A stretch of 64,000 nucleotides of DNA from Streptomyces lateritius (lineage in GTDB: Bacteria; Actinomycetota; Actinomycetes; Streptomycetales; Streptomycetaceae), in contig NZ_BMTO01000008.1 in assembly GCF_014649715.1 (NCBI RefSeq), positions 235,552 to 299,551 on the forward strand, written 5' to 3'. How positions within the stretch are numbered: position 1 is the first letter of the stretch; every line of letters starts with the position of its first letter. Made by a program: the position numbers and the translations under genes. Under the pieces are notes generated by a model that made no database searches, was not told where the DNA came from, and was given only the letters and a program-made list of their open reading frames with translations. Shown here one piece after another: positions 49,396 to 57,544 of the stretch.

Positions 49396-50841
49396 TCAGC
49401 CCGTCGGGTCGATACCGTGGCTGCGCAGCCACGGCAGCGGGTCGATCGCCGCCCCGCCGCCCGGCCGGACCTCGAAGTGGAGGTGCGGCCCGGTGGAGTT
49501 GCCCGAATTGCCGGAGTACGCGATGACGTCACCGGCCTTGACCTTGCCGGAGCGGATCTTGGTGCTGCTGAGGTGGCAGTACCAGGTCTCCGTGCCGTCC
49601 GCGGCGGTCACGATCGCCATGTTGCCGTAGGCGCTGTTCCACTGGGTGCGGACCGTGCCGTCGGTCGCGGCCATCACCTTCGTGCCGTACTGCACCGGGA
49701 AGTCGATACCGGTGTGCAGGGACATCCAGTTGACGCCGGCCTGCCCGTAGCGGGCGCTGAGCTGGTGGAGTTTCACCGGCAGCACGAACTTCGGACGCAG
49801 TGCCTCCTTGCGGGCCGCCTCCTCCTCGCGCTTCTTCCGCTCCGCCTCCTGGCGCAGCTTGAGGTCGATGCGCTCCTGCGTGCGGCTCGCGCGGTCGCCG
49901 AAGTCGCGGGCGTCCGCACTGAGCGCGGCGAGCTGGGTGTCCAGCTCGTTGTTGGCGGCGACGGGCTTGACCGAGGACGGGTCGGCGGCGGTGAGCGCCA
50001 TCGTGTCGTCCTTCGTCTCCGCGCTCGCGTCGGCGAGTCCGCCGACCGAGGCGGCGGCGATGCCGGCGACGCCCATGACACAGGCGGAGGGAACGGCGAC
50101 GGTCAGGAGCGCGGACCGCTTGGCGGGCGTACGGCGGCGGCCGCGGCTGCCACCGGAGGAGCGGCGCACGGGGCGGGCGGCGGGAACGGCGGCGGCCGGA
50201 GGCTCCGCGAGCATCTCGACGACCGGCTCCTCGGACTCCGCCGGGGTCTCGTGGTCGTAGGCGTAACTGTCGGTCGCGAGGGCCTCGAACTGCGCGGTGT
50301 GCTCCACCTGCTCCACGAGACCGTGCTGCTCGTGCTGCCCGTGGTCGTGCAGGCCGTGCTGCTCGTGCTGTGCGACCTCGGCCTCGGGTTCGGAGACGAA
50401 CTCGTGGGCCGGTGTGTACTGCTGGGGTACGACGGGCTCGGCGTAGTTCCAGGCGGTGGCGTCGTACGTGCCGGTCTCGACCGTGGGGGTCGTCCACTGG
50501 CCGGTGGTGTCGTACGACGTGAACTGCGTGACCCCGTACGTCCCGGTCTGCTGCGCCTCGGTCCAGGCGGCGGCGTCCCACTGACCGGTGGTGTCGTACG
50601 CGGCGCTGTCGTACGCGGTGGCGTCGAAATGCCGCGCCGTCGGCTGCTGCGCGACGTAGGTGTCGTACGAGCCGGCGTCCCACTGGTGGCTGCCGTTCCA
50701 CTGAGTGGTGTCGTACTGCCCGCTGTGCCCTGCTTCGTAACCGCCCGGGAAGGCGCCGAAGAGCGGATCCGTGGCGAAGTTGCCGGTGCTGTGGGCGTCG
50801 TCTCCGACGTACCCGGCGTGGGGGTGCTGGTCGTTCACCAA
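49396..50841 (-). CDS. M23 (LytM) peptidase with repetitive cytoplasmic tail
   Basis: 481 residues. Residues 1-200 are a low-complexity tail rich in Tyr, Trp, Gln, Thr and His, with repeats such as YDTTQWN (43), YDTTGQWD (82) and YDTTGQW (110) and a His/Gln stretch near 158-175. A basic Pro/Ala segment precedes one membrane helix (about 243-268), so this is a type II membrane protein with the tail inside. Outside come a charged coiled-coil (about 290-345) and the LytM domain (about 365-475) with the expected zinc ligands (LHTGID and GPHLHFEV). It is probably an envelope endopeptidase or a LytM regulator. The tail function is unknown. Confidence 0.92.
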   Translation of the reverse strand: MVNDQHPHAGYVGDDAHSTGNFATDPLFGAFPGGYEAGHSGQYDTTQWNGSHQWDAGSYDTYVAQQPTARHFDATAYDSAAYDTTGQWDAAAWTEAQQTGTYGVTQFTSYDTTGQWTTPTVETGTYDATAWNYAEPVVPQQYTPAHEFVSEPEAEVAQHEQHGLHDHGQHEQHGLVEQVEHTAQFEALATDSYAYDHETPAESEEPVVEMLAEPPAAAVPAARPVRRSSGGSRGRRRTPAKRSALLTVAVPSACVMGVAGIAAASVGGLADASAETKDDTMALTAADPSSVKPVAANNELDTQLAALSADARDFGDRASRTQERIDLKLRQEAERKKREEEAARKEALRPKFVLPVKLHQLSARYGQAGVNWMSLHTGIDFPVQYGTKVMAATDGTVRTQWNSAYGNMAIVTAADGTETWYCHLSSTKIRSGKVKAGDVIAYSGNSGNSTGPHLHFEVRPGGGAAIDPLPWLRSHGIDPTG

Positions 50842-51160
50842 CTTCTCTCTCGCCTCGGCGGCAGGACCAGCCCGGGGCGGGCCCGACGAAGGGTGTCCCG
50901 GGGTTAAGCAGTGGCGCGACTGTACCCGGCGGTATACGCAAGCGACAATCTTCCGAGGGTTTTGGGTCCGCAGGAAACGGGCAATCGGTCGTGTTTCGGG
51001 GGGCTCAGGGAAGAGCTTTGGCTCTGTGTTCGAGGGACGTTCGAAGAACGGGCGCGCTCTGGCGAGCCGTCAGACGTCCGCGCGACGGTCATCGGGCACG
51101 CCGGGCGCGCGCGTGTGTGTGTCCGGCCGGCTGACGGTGCCGGACCGCGATCGGGCCGGC
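50842..51160. other. Gap upstream of the M23 gene
   Basis: 319 bp between the M23 start and the stop of the lipase gene, both on the minus strand. It holds the M23 promoter (50919-50948). An AT-richer patch lies around it. No gene or further structure is seen. Confidence 0.5.
50919..50948 (-). promoter_or_regulatory. Predicted promoter of the M23 peptidase gene
   Basis: Minus strand: -35 TTGTCG (50943-50948), 18-bp spacer, -10 TACAGT (50919-50924). The leader is about 70 nt. Confidence 0.6.
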
Positions 51161-51952
51161 TCACGCGACGGAAGCGGCTCCGGGGTCGGCGTCCGGCGTG
51201 ACGACGCCCGGCTCCTCGTCGTCGAGCGCCTGCCGGATCCCGGCGGCGACGGTCGGATGCACCGGCAGGGCGAGATGCCCGATCCCGCTGACCCGGACGT
51301 TGTGCACCAGCAGGTCGGGGTGGTCCAGCCGGGCCGTCTCCACCGGCACCATCACCTGGTCGAGGTCGCTCCAGAAACTGACACAGCGGGTCCGGCAGCC
51401 CGCCGCGGGCTCGGCCAACTCGCGCAGCACCTCGGAGCCGGGACGCATCTGGCGCACCAGCGGGTGGGCGCCGGCCCAGGGAATCGCGGTGGTGCCGGTG
51501 TGCGGAGTGCCGAGCATGACCAGCGTGCGGACCCGGGCGTCACCACCCTGGCGCTGTACGTAATAACGCGCGATCAGGCCGCCCAGGCTGTGTCCGACGA
51601 TGTCCACCTCCTGCTGACCGGTGCGGGCGCAGAGCTCTTCCACGTGGCGGCCGAGGAGAGCCGCGGCGGCGCGCAGGTCGCAGGTGAGCGGAGAGTAGTT
51701 GAACGAGCCGATGTGGTGACGACCGTGCCGGGCGAGCGAGCGGCGTAGCAGGACGAAGACCGAGCGGTTGTCCACGAAGCCGTGGAGGAGGACGACCGGG
51801 CGTCCGGGTCCGGCGCCGGGAGCCGGTGCGCCGGCGGGGCGCTCGGAGACGATGCCGGAGGGGTAGAGGAGCAGATGGCCGGTGAGGATCGCCAGTTCCA
51901 AGGCGTTGGCCTTCAGCGCGGTGGTGACCTTGGTGAGCCTGGTGAGCTCCAT
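51161..51952 (-). CDS. Alpha/beta-hydrolase, triacylglycerol lipase-like esterase
   Basis: 263 residues. Oxyanion-hole motif VVLLHGFVDNRSVF, nucleophile elbow VGHSLGGLIARYY (Ser), a later Asp region and catalytic His in SGIGHLALPVHPTV. The PGAP1/lipase-class layout points to hydrolysis of lipid or ester substrates. There is a moderately hydrophobic N-terminal stretch (LELAILTGHLLLYPSG) but no clear signal peptide. The start is ATG 51952 after GGGAGG; an ATG 13 codons earlier is less likely. It is divergent from icmB. Substrate unknown. Confidence 0.9.
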   Translation of the reverse strand: MELTRLTKVTTALKANALELAILTGHLLLYPSGIVSERPAGAPAPGAGPGRPVVLLHGFVDNRSVFVLLRRSLARHGRHHIGSFNYSPLTCDLRAAAALLGRHVEELCARTGQQEVDIVGHSLGGLIARYYVQRQGGDARVRTLVMLGTPHTGTTAIPWAGAHPLVRQMRPGSEVLRELAEPAAGCRTRCVSFWSDLDQVMVPVETARLDHPDLLVHNVRVSGIGHLALPVHPTVAAGIRQALDDEEPGVVTPDADPGAASVA

Positions 51953-52193
51953 CGGCGCCTCCCGACCGGCGCGCGGGCCGCCGAACGGCATCCGGTGCGC
52001 CGTACCTCCGCGCCTGCGGCTGACGGCGGCGGAGGTACGACGACCCCGTCGCGGCTCCCTTGCGCACGAACATGTCCCTCTGTGTGATTTCCCCCTCGCT
52101 GCCCACCGCGAAACGGTCGCTTGCGGGATGCTGTCGATAACGTTCGTTCACCTCCCCGGCAAACAGGCGCGGGGGTCGCATGTGGAGGCAGTG

Positions 52194-52601
52194 ATGGGTG
52201 TGACCGGTCCGATCCGCGTGGTGGTGGCCAAGCCGGGTCTCGACGGCCACGATCGCGGGGCCAAGGTGATCGCGCGGGCACTGCGCGACGCCGGCATGGA
52301 GGTCATCTACACGGGGCTGCACCAGACGCCTGAGCAGATCGTCGACACGGCGATCCAGGAGGACGCAGACGCGATCGGCCTGTCGATCCTCTCGGGCGCC
52401 CACAACACGCTCTTCGTGAAGGTCCTGGAACTCCTGAAGGAGCGCGACGCCGAGGACATCAAGGTCTTCGGTGGCGGCATCATCCCCGACGCCGACATCG
52501 CTCCCCTGAAGGAGAAGGGCGTGGCCGAGATCTTCACCCCGGGCGCGACCACGGCGTCGATCGTCGACTGGGTGAACGCGAACGTCCGCGTCGCGGCCTG
52601 A
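52194..52601 (+). CDS. icmB: Isobutyryl/methylmalonyl-CoA mutase small (B12-binding) subunit
   Basis: 135 residues, consisting only of a cobalamin-binding domain with the DxHxxG motif (KPGLDGHDRGAKVIARAL) and the later base-off contacts SILSGAHNTLF and VFGGGIIPD. Size and sequence match IcmB, the small subunit of isobutyryl-CoA mutase, which rearranges isobutyryl-CoA to n-butyryl-CoA with the large subunit IcmA. That links valine breakdown to fatty-acid and polyketide precursors. ATG 52194 lies five bases after GGAGG (52184-52188). No large subunit is in the window, so it must be encoded elsewhere. Confidence 0.93.
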   Translation: MGVTGPIRVVVAKPGLDGHDRGAKVIARALRDAGMEVIYTGLHQTPEQIVDTAIQEDADAIGLSILSGAHNTLFVKVLELLKERDAEDIKVFGGGIIPDADIAPLKEKGVAEIFTPGATTASIVDWVNANVRVAA

Positions 52602-52656
52602 TCGGCAAGCCACCGGGGGACATCCGGCGGATCGGGGGCGGCCGGCCGGCCCTTGT

Positions 52657-54252
52657 TCACTCGATCGGCCCCCTCAGCTCGTCTCGCATCGCCGCCCGCA
52701 GGTGGAGCGTCGACACCAGACGCTGGAAGGCCTCGGTCCAGTAGCCCCCGGCGCCGGGGGAGGCGTCCTCCGGTTCCGCCGGGAGGGCGGTCAGGGCCTC
52801 CAGCTGGCCCGTCGCGTCGGGGGAGAGGCAGCGCTCGGCGAGGCCCATCACGCCGCTGAAGCTCCACGGGTAGCTGCCCGCGTCCCGCGCGATGTCCAGG
52901 GCGTCGATCACCGCACCGCCCAGCGGCCGCGCCCAGGGCACCGCGCAGACACCGAGCAGCTGGAACGCCTCCGACAGGCCGTGGGCCGCGATGAACGAGG
53001 CGACCCACCGGGCCCGCTCCTCCTCCGGGAGCGTCGACAGCAGCTTCGCCCGCTCCGCGAGGGACGAGGTTCCCGGTCCGGTCGCGGGCGGGGCCGCGGG
53101 GGCGCCGAGCAGCGCCCGGGACCAGGCCGCGTCCCGCTGCCGTACGGCGGCGCGGCACCAGGCCGCGTGCAGCTCGCCCTGCCAGTCGTCGGCGACCGGG
53201 AGCGCGACGATCTCCTCCGGCGTCCGCCCGCCGAACCGGGCCGGCCAGCAGGAGAGTGGCGCGGCCTCGACGAGCTGGCCCAGCCACCAGGACCGCTCGC
53301 CCCGGCCCGTCGGCGGCGTGGGTATCAGACCGTCCCGCTGCATTCCGGCGTCGCACTCGTGCGGCGCCTCGACGACGATCGTCACAGCCCCTTCCGTACG
53401 GTCCAAGGAGACGCAGGACGAGGCGCGCTTCGCCATCCGGCCGGAGAGCGCCGAGCCGGGCAGCGCGGAGAGCAGTTCGGCGGCCGTGGAACGGACGTTG
53501 CGGCTGCGGTCGGACAGGGCCGCCTCCAGGAACTCCTCGTCCTCGCCGGCGAGTCCGGCCCGTAGGGAGTCCAGGAACATCAGCCGGTCCTCGGCTCGCT
53601 CCGCCGCCCAGGTCGAGCCGAGAAGCTCCAGGGCTGCCGCCGGGTCCTCGGCCCGTACGGAGGCGAGCAGCGCGACCCGTTCGGCGAACAGGCCCTCCTC
53701 CCAGAGCGCCCGGACCGTGTCGCCGTCCCGGACGTCCGGGAGCGCCGCGCGGCCCCCGCCGCCCCGCAGGGCGAACCTCCACTCCGGGTTGAGCCGGGCC
53801 AGCCACAGCCCGCGCGGACCGGCCAGGGTGAGCGCCTGAGGACGCAGATCGGTGCGGGCGCGGGCGGCGTCGAGCAGGGCGGGCAGGGCGGACGCGGGTG
53901 CTTTGTATCCGTGCTCGTTGGCGGCGACGAGCCACTGCGGGAGCAGTTCGGCGAGGTCGGGCGCGGCTCCCCGGCGCCCTCCGGACGGGGCGGGGGCGGC
54001 GCGGCCCGCGAGGAGCTGGCCGAGGCGGCGGCGGGCCGGCTCGGGCAGCGGTCTGCGAGCGTCCTCGGGCGCGGGCTCCGGAGGCTCGGCGGCGGGCCCG
54101 GGCCGCAGGCCCGCCCTGCGCCGTACGGTGTGCAGCGCGGCGGCGTCGAGCAGGGCGACCGGCGCGTCGCCGGCCGTGGCTCCGGCGAGCGCGGGTGGCC
54201 GCCGGTCCGTGCCGAGCAGCGCCGAGGTGACGAGCTCTTCCCAGGCGTCCAT
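52657..54252 (-). CDS. DUF5691 family protein
   Basis: 531 residues. It begins MDAWEELVTSALLGTDRRPP, the opening of the DUF5691 family, and is composed of many Ala/Leu-rich helices that may be HEAT-like, with WLVAANEHGYKAPASALPAL and AALSDRSRNVRSTAAELLSA as typical segments. No catalytic motif is seen and no signal peptide, so it is cytoplasmic. It lies 101 bp behind the SWIM zinc-finger gene in the same direction, and this pair is divergent from MoxR, DUF5682 and VWA genes. The conserved neighbourhood suggests one multiprotein system. Molecular role unknown; a scaffold or substrate adaptor is a guess. Confidence 0.87.
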   Translation of the reverse strand: MDAWEELVTSALLGTDRRPPALAGATAGDAPVALLDAAALHTVRRRAGLRPGPAAEPPEPAPEDARRPLPEPARRRLGQLLAGRAAPAPSGGRRGAAPDLAELLPQWLVAANEHGYKAPASALPALLDAARARTDLRPQALTLAGPRGLWLARLNPEWRFALRGGGGRAALPDVRDGDTVRALWEEGLFAERVALLASVRAEDPAAALELLGSTWAAERAEDRLMFLDSLRAGLAGEDEEFLEAALSDRSRNVRSTAAELLSALPGSALSGRMAKRASSCVSLDRTEGAVTIVVEAPHECDAGMQRDGLIPTPPTGRGERSWWLGQLVEAAPLSCWPARFGGRTPEEIVALPVADDWQGELHAAWCRAAVRQRDAAWSRALLGAPAAPPATGPGTSSLAERAKLLSTLPEEERARWVASFIAAHGLSEAFQLLGVCAVPWARPLGGAVIDALDIARDAGSYPWSFSGVMGLAERCLSPDATGQLEALTALPAEPEDASPGAGGYWTEAFQRLVSTLHLRAAMRDELRGPIE

Positions 54253-54353
54253 CGAGGTCCTCCAAGCTGTCCTGTCGTCGGGCGGTGGGACCGAGCGGTG
54301 CGGGCGGGCGGGCGGCTGTGTGCGCCGGCGGGTGTGCGGTCGGGCGTACGGGC

Positions 54354-55730
54354 TCAGTGGAGCGGGACCGTCTCGCCCGGGGCGTCGGCCGACCATGCGG
54401 CGAGCGGCGTGAAACCCCGGTGCCCGCACTCTCCGAAGACGGTCACGGGCCGGCCCCCGGAGAGCGCGGCGAGCCGCCACAGCCCCGGTCTTCCGAGCGC
54501 CGGGCCGCTCACCGGAATCGCCTCGCCGCCCACACCGCCGCCACCGCCCGGGCCGGTCGGCGCCGCGTCGGCGAGCTGCCAGCCGTGGTCCGTCGGTATC
54601 GGTACGACATCGGTCAGCGTCACCGGCCAGGAGTCCAGCCAGGGGTCCTCCCGCAGGGCGTGGCCGTAGGCGGCGAGGGCGTCGCCGACCGTTCCGCCCG
54701 GGGGTGGGGCGTCGAGCGGGGCGGGCGGGCCGAACCGCTCGCCCAGCTCGGCCCGCAGGGCGCCCGCGTGGCGGATGACCACGGCGTCGAGGACCGTGCC
54801 GACGGGGAGCGCCGGCCCGGGGGCGCGACCGGCGGCGCCGAAGGAGAGGAGAAGGGCCGTGCGGCCGCTCTCCCGCCCGTGCAGCCAGGCGCGACGGGTC
54901 GTCAGCCTGCCGTCCGAGGAGTCGTGCTGGGCGAGGACCAGCCACCGGTCCCGTACCGCCGGACCTTCGGCGGGTGCGGTCAGGCCCACCCTGGTGCGGA
55001 CGGTCGCCGCGAGCGGAGCGGGAAGCCGGTCCACGGACAGCCAGGCCCGGTCGAGAAGATGAGTCAGAGCGCACTCCTCCAGGAGCCGGACGGGCCAGCC
55101 CGCGCCGGATCCCGGTATCGCGCCCAACTCCCGGACCCGTCCGGCGAGTCCCGGTGCCTGGGCGTCGACCATGCGCGCCGCGGTCTCCTCCCACAGGCCG
55201 TACCCCGACAGTTCGGCCGCGGCGAGGCCACCGCGGAGCAGATCGGCGAGCCGCTGCTCCAACTCCCGCGCCCCCGAGGTGATCCGGGCGGCCCGGCGCT
55301 CCGCCCTGCGGCGCGCGGCCTCGGGATCGGCGGCGGCCGGCCGCCCGGACCCCTCGGCGCCGTGCGTGCGCGCACCGCCCGCGCGCTCCCGCCTGGCCTC
55401 CAGCCACCGGGCCGCCCAGTCGGGGGCCTCGGTGACCGTGACGGCCGCTTCGTCCCCGGACCGAAGCAGCAGCAGCCCCAGCGCGTGCTTGCACGGGAAC
55501 TTCCGGCTGGGGCAACTGCAGGCGTACGCGGGACCGGTGGTGTCGACCACCGTCCGGTACGGCGTGCTGCCGCTGCCCCGGCACAGACCCCAGACCGCCC
55601 CCCGGCCGTCGCTGCCCGTACCGGACCACGGCCCAGCCGTGCCCAGCCTGCTCCCCGCGCTGCGCGAGGCGTCGTCAGGAGCCAGAGCCAGCACCTGATC
55701 CGCCGTCCAGCGCACCCCCTGTGTGTCCAT
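54354..55730 (-). CDS. SWIM zinc-finger domain protein (YehQ-like)
   Basis: 458 residues. The SWIM motif (CxCxnCxH type) is at about residues 69-85: YACSCPSRKFPCKHALGL. SWIM fingers bind nucleic acids or proteins. The rest is helical at first and then beta-rich (VRDRWLVLAQHDSSDGRLTT, TVFGECGHRGFTPLAAW) without a known fold. ATG 55730 was chosen because the SWIM region then lies near the N-terminus, as in relatives. Operon with the DUF5691 gene downstream; divergent from the lipoprotein and MoxR-VWA genes. In E. coli a comparable SWIM protein (YehQ) is encoded with a MoxR ATPase and a VWA protein. Confidence 0.88.
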   Translation of the reverse strand: MDTQGVRWTADQVLALAPDDASRSAGSRLGTAGPWSGTGSDGRGAVWGLCRGSGSTPYRTVVDTTGPAYACSCPSRKFPCKHALGLLLLRSGDEAAVTVTEAPDWAARWLEARRERAGGARTHGAEGSGRPAAADPEAARRRAERRAARITSGARELEQRLADLLRGGLAAAELSGYGLWEETAARMVDAQAPGLAGRVRELGAIPGSGAGWPVRLLEECALTHLLDRAWLSVDRLPAPLAATVRTRVGLTAPAEGPAVRDRWLVLAQHDSSDGRLTTRRAWLHGRESGRTALLLSFGAAGRAPGPALPVGTVLDAVVIRHAGALRAELGERFGPPAPLDAPPPGGTVGDALAAYGHALREDPWLDSWPVTLTDVVPIPTDHGWQLADAAPTGPGGGGGVGGEAIPVSGPALGRPGLWRLAALSGGRPVTVFGECGHRGFTPLAAWSADAPGETVPLH

Positions 55731-55825
55731 GCCCCCGACCGTAGAGGGGACCACTGACAACGCCCCGGGGCTGCGGTTTCGACCGTGAAGTCGCAAGGAC
55801 ACGACTTGACTTTGCCTTTTCTTTA

Positions 55826-55849
55826 CGGTTCCGTGCCCTCACGGAACCG
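55826..55849. promoter_or_regulatory. Perfect inverted repeat in the MmpS-like lipoprotein leader
   Basis: CGGTTCCGTG (55826-55835), CCCT, CACGGAACCG (55840-55849): ten perfect base pairs. It lies 22 bp before the lipoprotein ATG and just after a TTGACT (55806-55811) that may be a -35. It could be an operator overlapping the promoter or a 5'-UTR hairpin. Confidence 0.55.
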
Positions 55850-55871
55850 CAACTCCAGGGGGAGACCCGTC

Positions 55872-56285
55872 ATGAAGCGCATCGTCCGCACCGCCGTCTC
55901 GGCGCTCGCCGTCACCGGCCTCGCGTTCGGCCTCGGAGCCTGCTCCGAGGCCGCGGACAAGGCCGCCGACCAGGTCGACAAGGCCGTGAACGAGACGTAC
56001 GAGGTCACGTACGAGGTCACCGGGAAGAACATCGAGTCGATCCAGTTCCACGGCGGCGGCGGCACGGCGATGGATCCGAAGCTCGAGACGGAGACGAAGC
56101 CGACCACGCCGTGGACGAAGACGGTGACGCTGAAGGGCATCATGCCGGCGGCCGTCATGCCGCTGTCCATCGACACGGCCGACGTCACCTGCAAGGTCAT
56201 CCACAAGGGCAAGGTCCTCAAGGAGGCGAAGGGCGAGCAGGCGATGGCCGGAGGCTGCGTCGCCGTCTCCCCGGTCGGCGGATGA
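55872..56285 (+). CDS. MmpS-like lipoprotein
   Basis: 137 residues. Signal peptide with lipobox (FGLGAC, Cys about 24), then a short helical stretch (SEAADKAADQVDKAVNE) and a beta domain. YEVTYEVTGKNIESIQFHGG resembles the MmpS family found with mycobacterial membrane transporters. Two later Cys (VTCKVIHK and AGGCVAV) may form a disulfide. The ATG follows a GGGGGAGA ribosome site. It sits between the divergent SWIM/DUF5691 and MoxR/DUF5682/VWA arms; whether it belongs to that system is unclear. Confidence 0.8.
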   Translation: MKRIVRTAVSALAVTGLAFGLGACSEAADKAADQVDKAVNETYEVTYEVTGKNIESIQFHGGGGTAMDPKLETETKPTTPWTKTVTLKGIMPAAVMPLSIDTADVTCKVIHKGKVLKEAKGEQAMAGGCVAVSPVGG

Positions 56286-56395
56286 CTCTTCCGCCTCCGC
56301 GCCGACTTCGCCCCTGACCTGCGACGACGATTGATTGTCAGTGGCATGGTGCACGGTGGATCCCACATCAGGTCGAACGATCTGGAGGGGGATCC

Positions 56396-57544
56396 ATGAC
56401 CGTGCCCGAAACCATCGCGAGCGCCGTGCCCGGTGCCGGCAGCCGCACCGGGACCGTCGCTCCGGCCGAGGTTCTGCGGCCGCACGCCGAGCACGCCTTC
56501 GCGGACGAACTCAAGGCGCTCGCCGCCGCCGACGACCGTCCGCGGCCCGTCCGCTGGCAGCTCTCGCCCTGGGCCGTCGCCACCTATCTCCTCGGCGGCA
56601 CGCTCCCCGACGGGACGGTGATCACACCCAAGTACGTCGGGCCGCGCCGGATCGTCGAGGTCGCCGTCACCACACTCGCCACCGACCGCGCGCTGCTGCT
56701 GCTCGGGGTGCCCGGCACCGCCAAGACCTGGGTCTCCGAACACCTCGCCGCCGCCGTCAGTGGTGACTCCACGCTTCTCGTCCAGGGCACCGCGGGGACG
56801 CCCGAGGAAGCTGTCCGGTACGGCTGGAACTACGCCCGGCTGCTCGCCCACGGCCCCAGCCGGGAGGCGCTCGTCCCCAGCCCCGTCATGCGCGCGATGT
56901 CCGAGGGCCTGACCGCACGGGTCGAGGAGCTCACCCGCATCCCCGCCGACGTCCAGGACACGCTCATCACGATCCTGTCGGAGAAGACGCTGCCCGTCCC
57001 CGAGCTGGGGCAGGAGGTCCAGGCCGTCCGGGGCTTCAACCTCATCGCCACCGCCAACGACCGCGACCGCGGGGTCAACGACCTCTCCAGCGCGCTGCGC
57101 CGCCGTTTCAACACCGTCGTGCTGCCGCTGCCCGCCACGCCCGAGGCCGAGGTCGACATCGTCTCCCGGCGGGTGGACCAGATCGGCCGCTCCCTCGACC
57201 TGCCGGCCGTGCCGGAGGGCGTCGAGGAGATCCGCCGGGTCGTCACGGTCTTCCGCGAACTGCGGGACGGGGTCACCACGGACGGCCGCACCAAGCTCAA
57301 GTCCCCTTCGGGGACACTGTCGACGGCCGAGGCCATCTCCGTCGTCACCGGCGGCCTCGCCCTGGCCGCCCACTTCGGCGACGGCGTGCTGCGGCCCGGC
57401 GACGTCGCGGCCGGCGTCCTCGGCGCCGTGGTCCGCGACCCGGCCGCGGACCGGGTCGTCTGGCAGGAGTACCTGGAGACGGTCGTGAGGGAGAGAGACG
57501 GCTGGAAGGACTTCTACCGCGCCTGCCGCGAGGTGAGCGCGTGA
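56396..57544 (+). CDS. MoxR-type AAA+ ATPase (YehL-like)
   Basis: 382 residues. A single AAA+ module: Walker A LLLGVPGTAKTWVSEHLAAA, sensor-1 region FNLIATANDRDRGVNDLSSA, Arg finger SALRRRF, and a C-terminal lid helix. MoxR ATPases act with VWA partners as metal-insertion or protein-remodelling chaperones. Here the VWA protein is the third gene of the same operon, so this is one MoxR-VWA machine; the gene set matches the E. coli YehL branch rather than RavA. ATG 56396 follows GGAGGGGG. Its stop overlaps the DUF5682 GTG start as GTGA. Confidence 0.92.
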   Translation: MTVPETIASAVPGAGSRTGTVAPAEVLRPHAEHAFADELKALAAADDRPRPVRWQLSPWAVATYLLGGTLPDGTVITPKYVGPRRIVEVAVTTLATDRALLLLGVPGTAKTWVSEHLAAAVSGDSTLLVQGTAGTPEEAVRYGWNYARLLAHGPSREALVPSPVMRAMSEGLTARVEELTRIPADVQDTLITILSEKTLPVPELGQEVQAVRGFNLIATANDRDRGVNDLSSALRRRFNTVVLPLPATPEAEVDIVSRRVDQIGRSLDLPAVPEGVEEIRRVVTVFRELRDGVTTDGRTKLKSPSGTLSTAEAISVVTGGLALAAHFGDGVLRPGDVAAGVLGAVVRDPAADRVVWQEYLETVVRERDGWKDFYRACREVSA

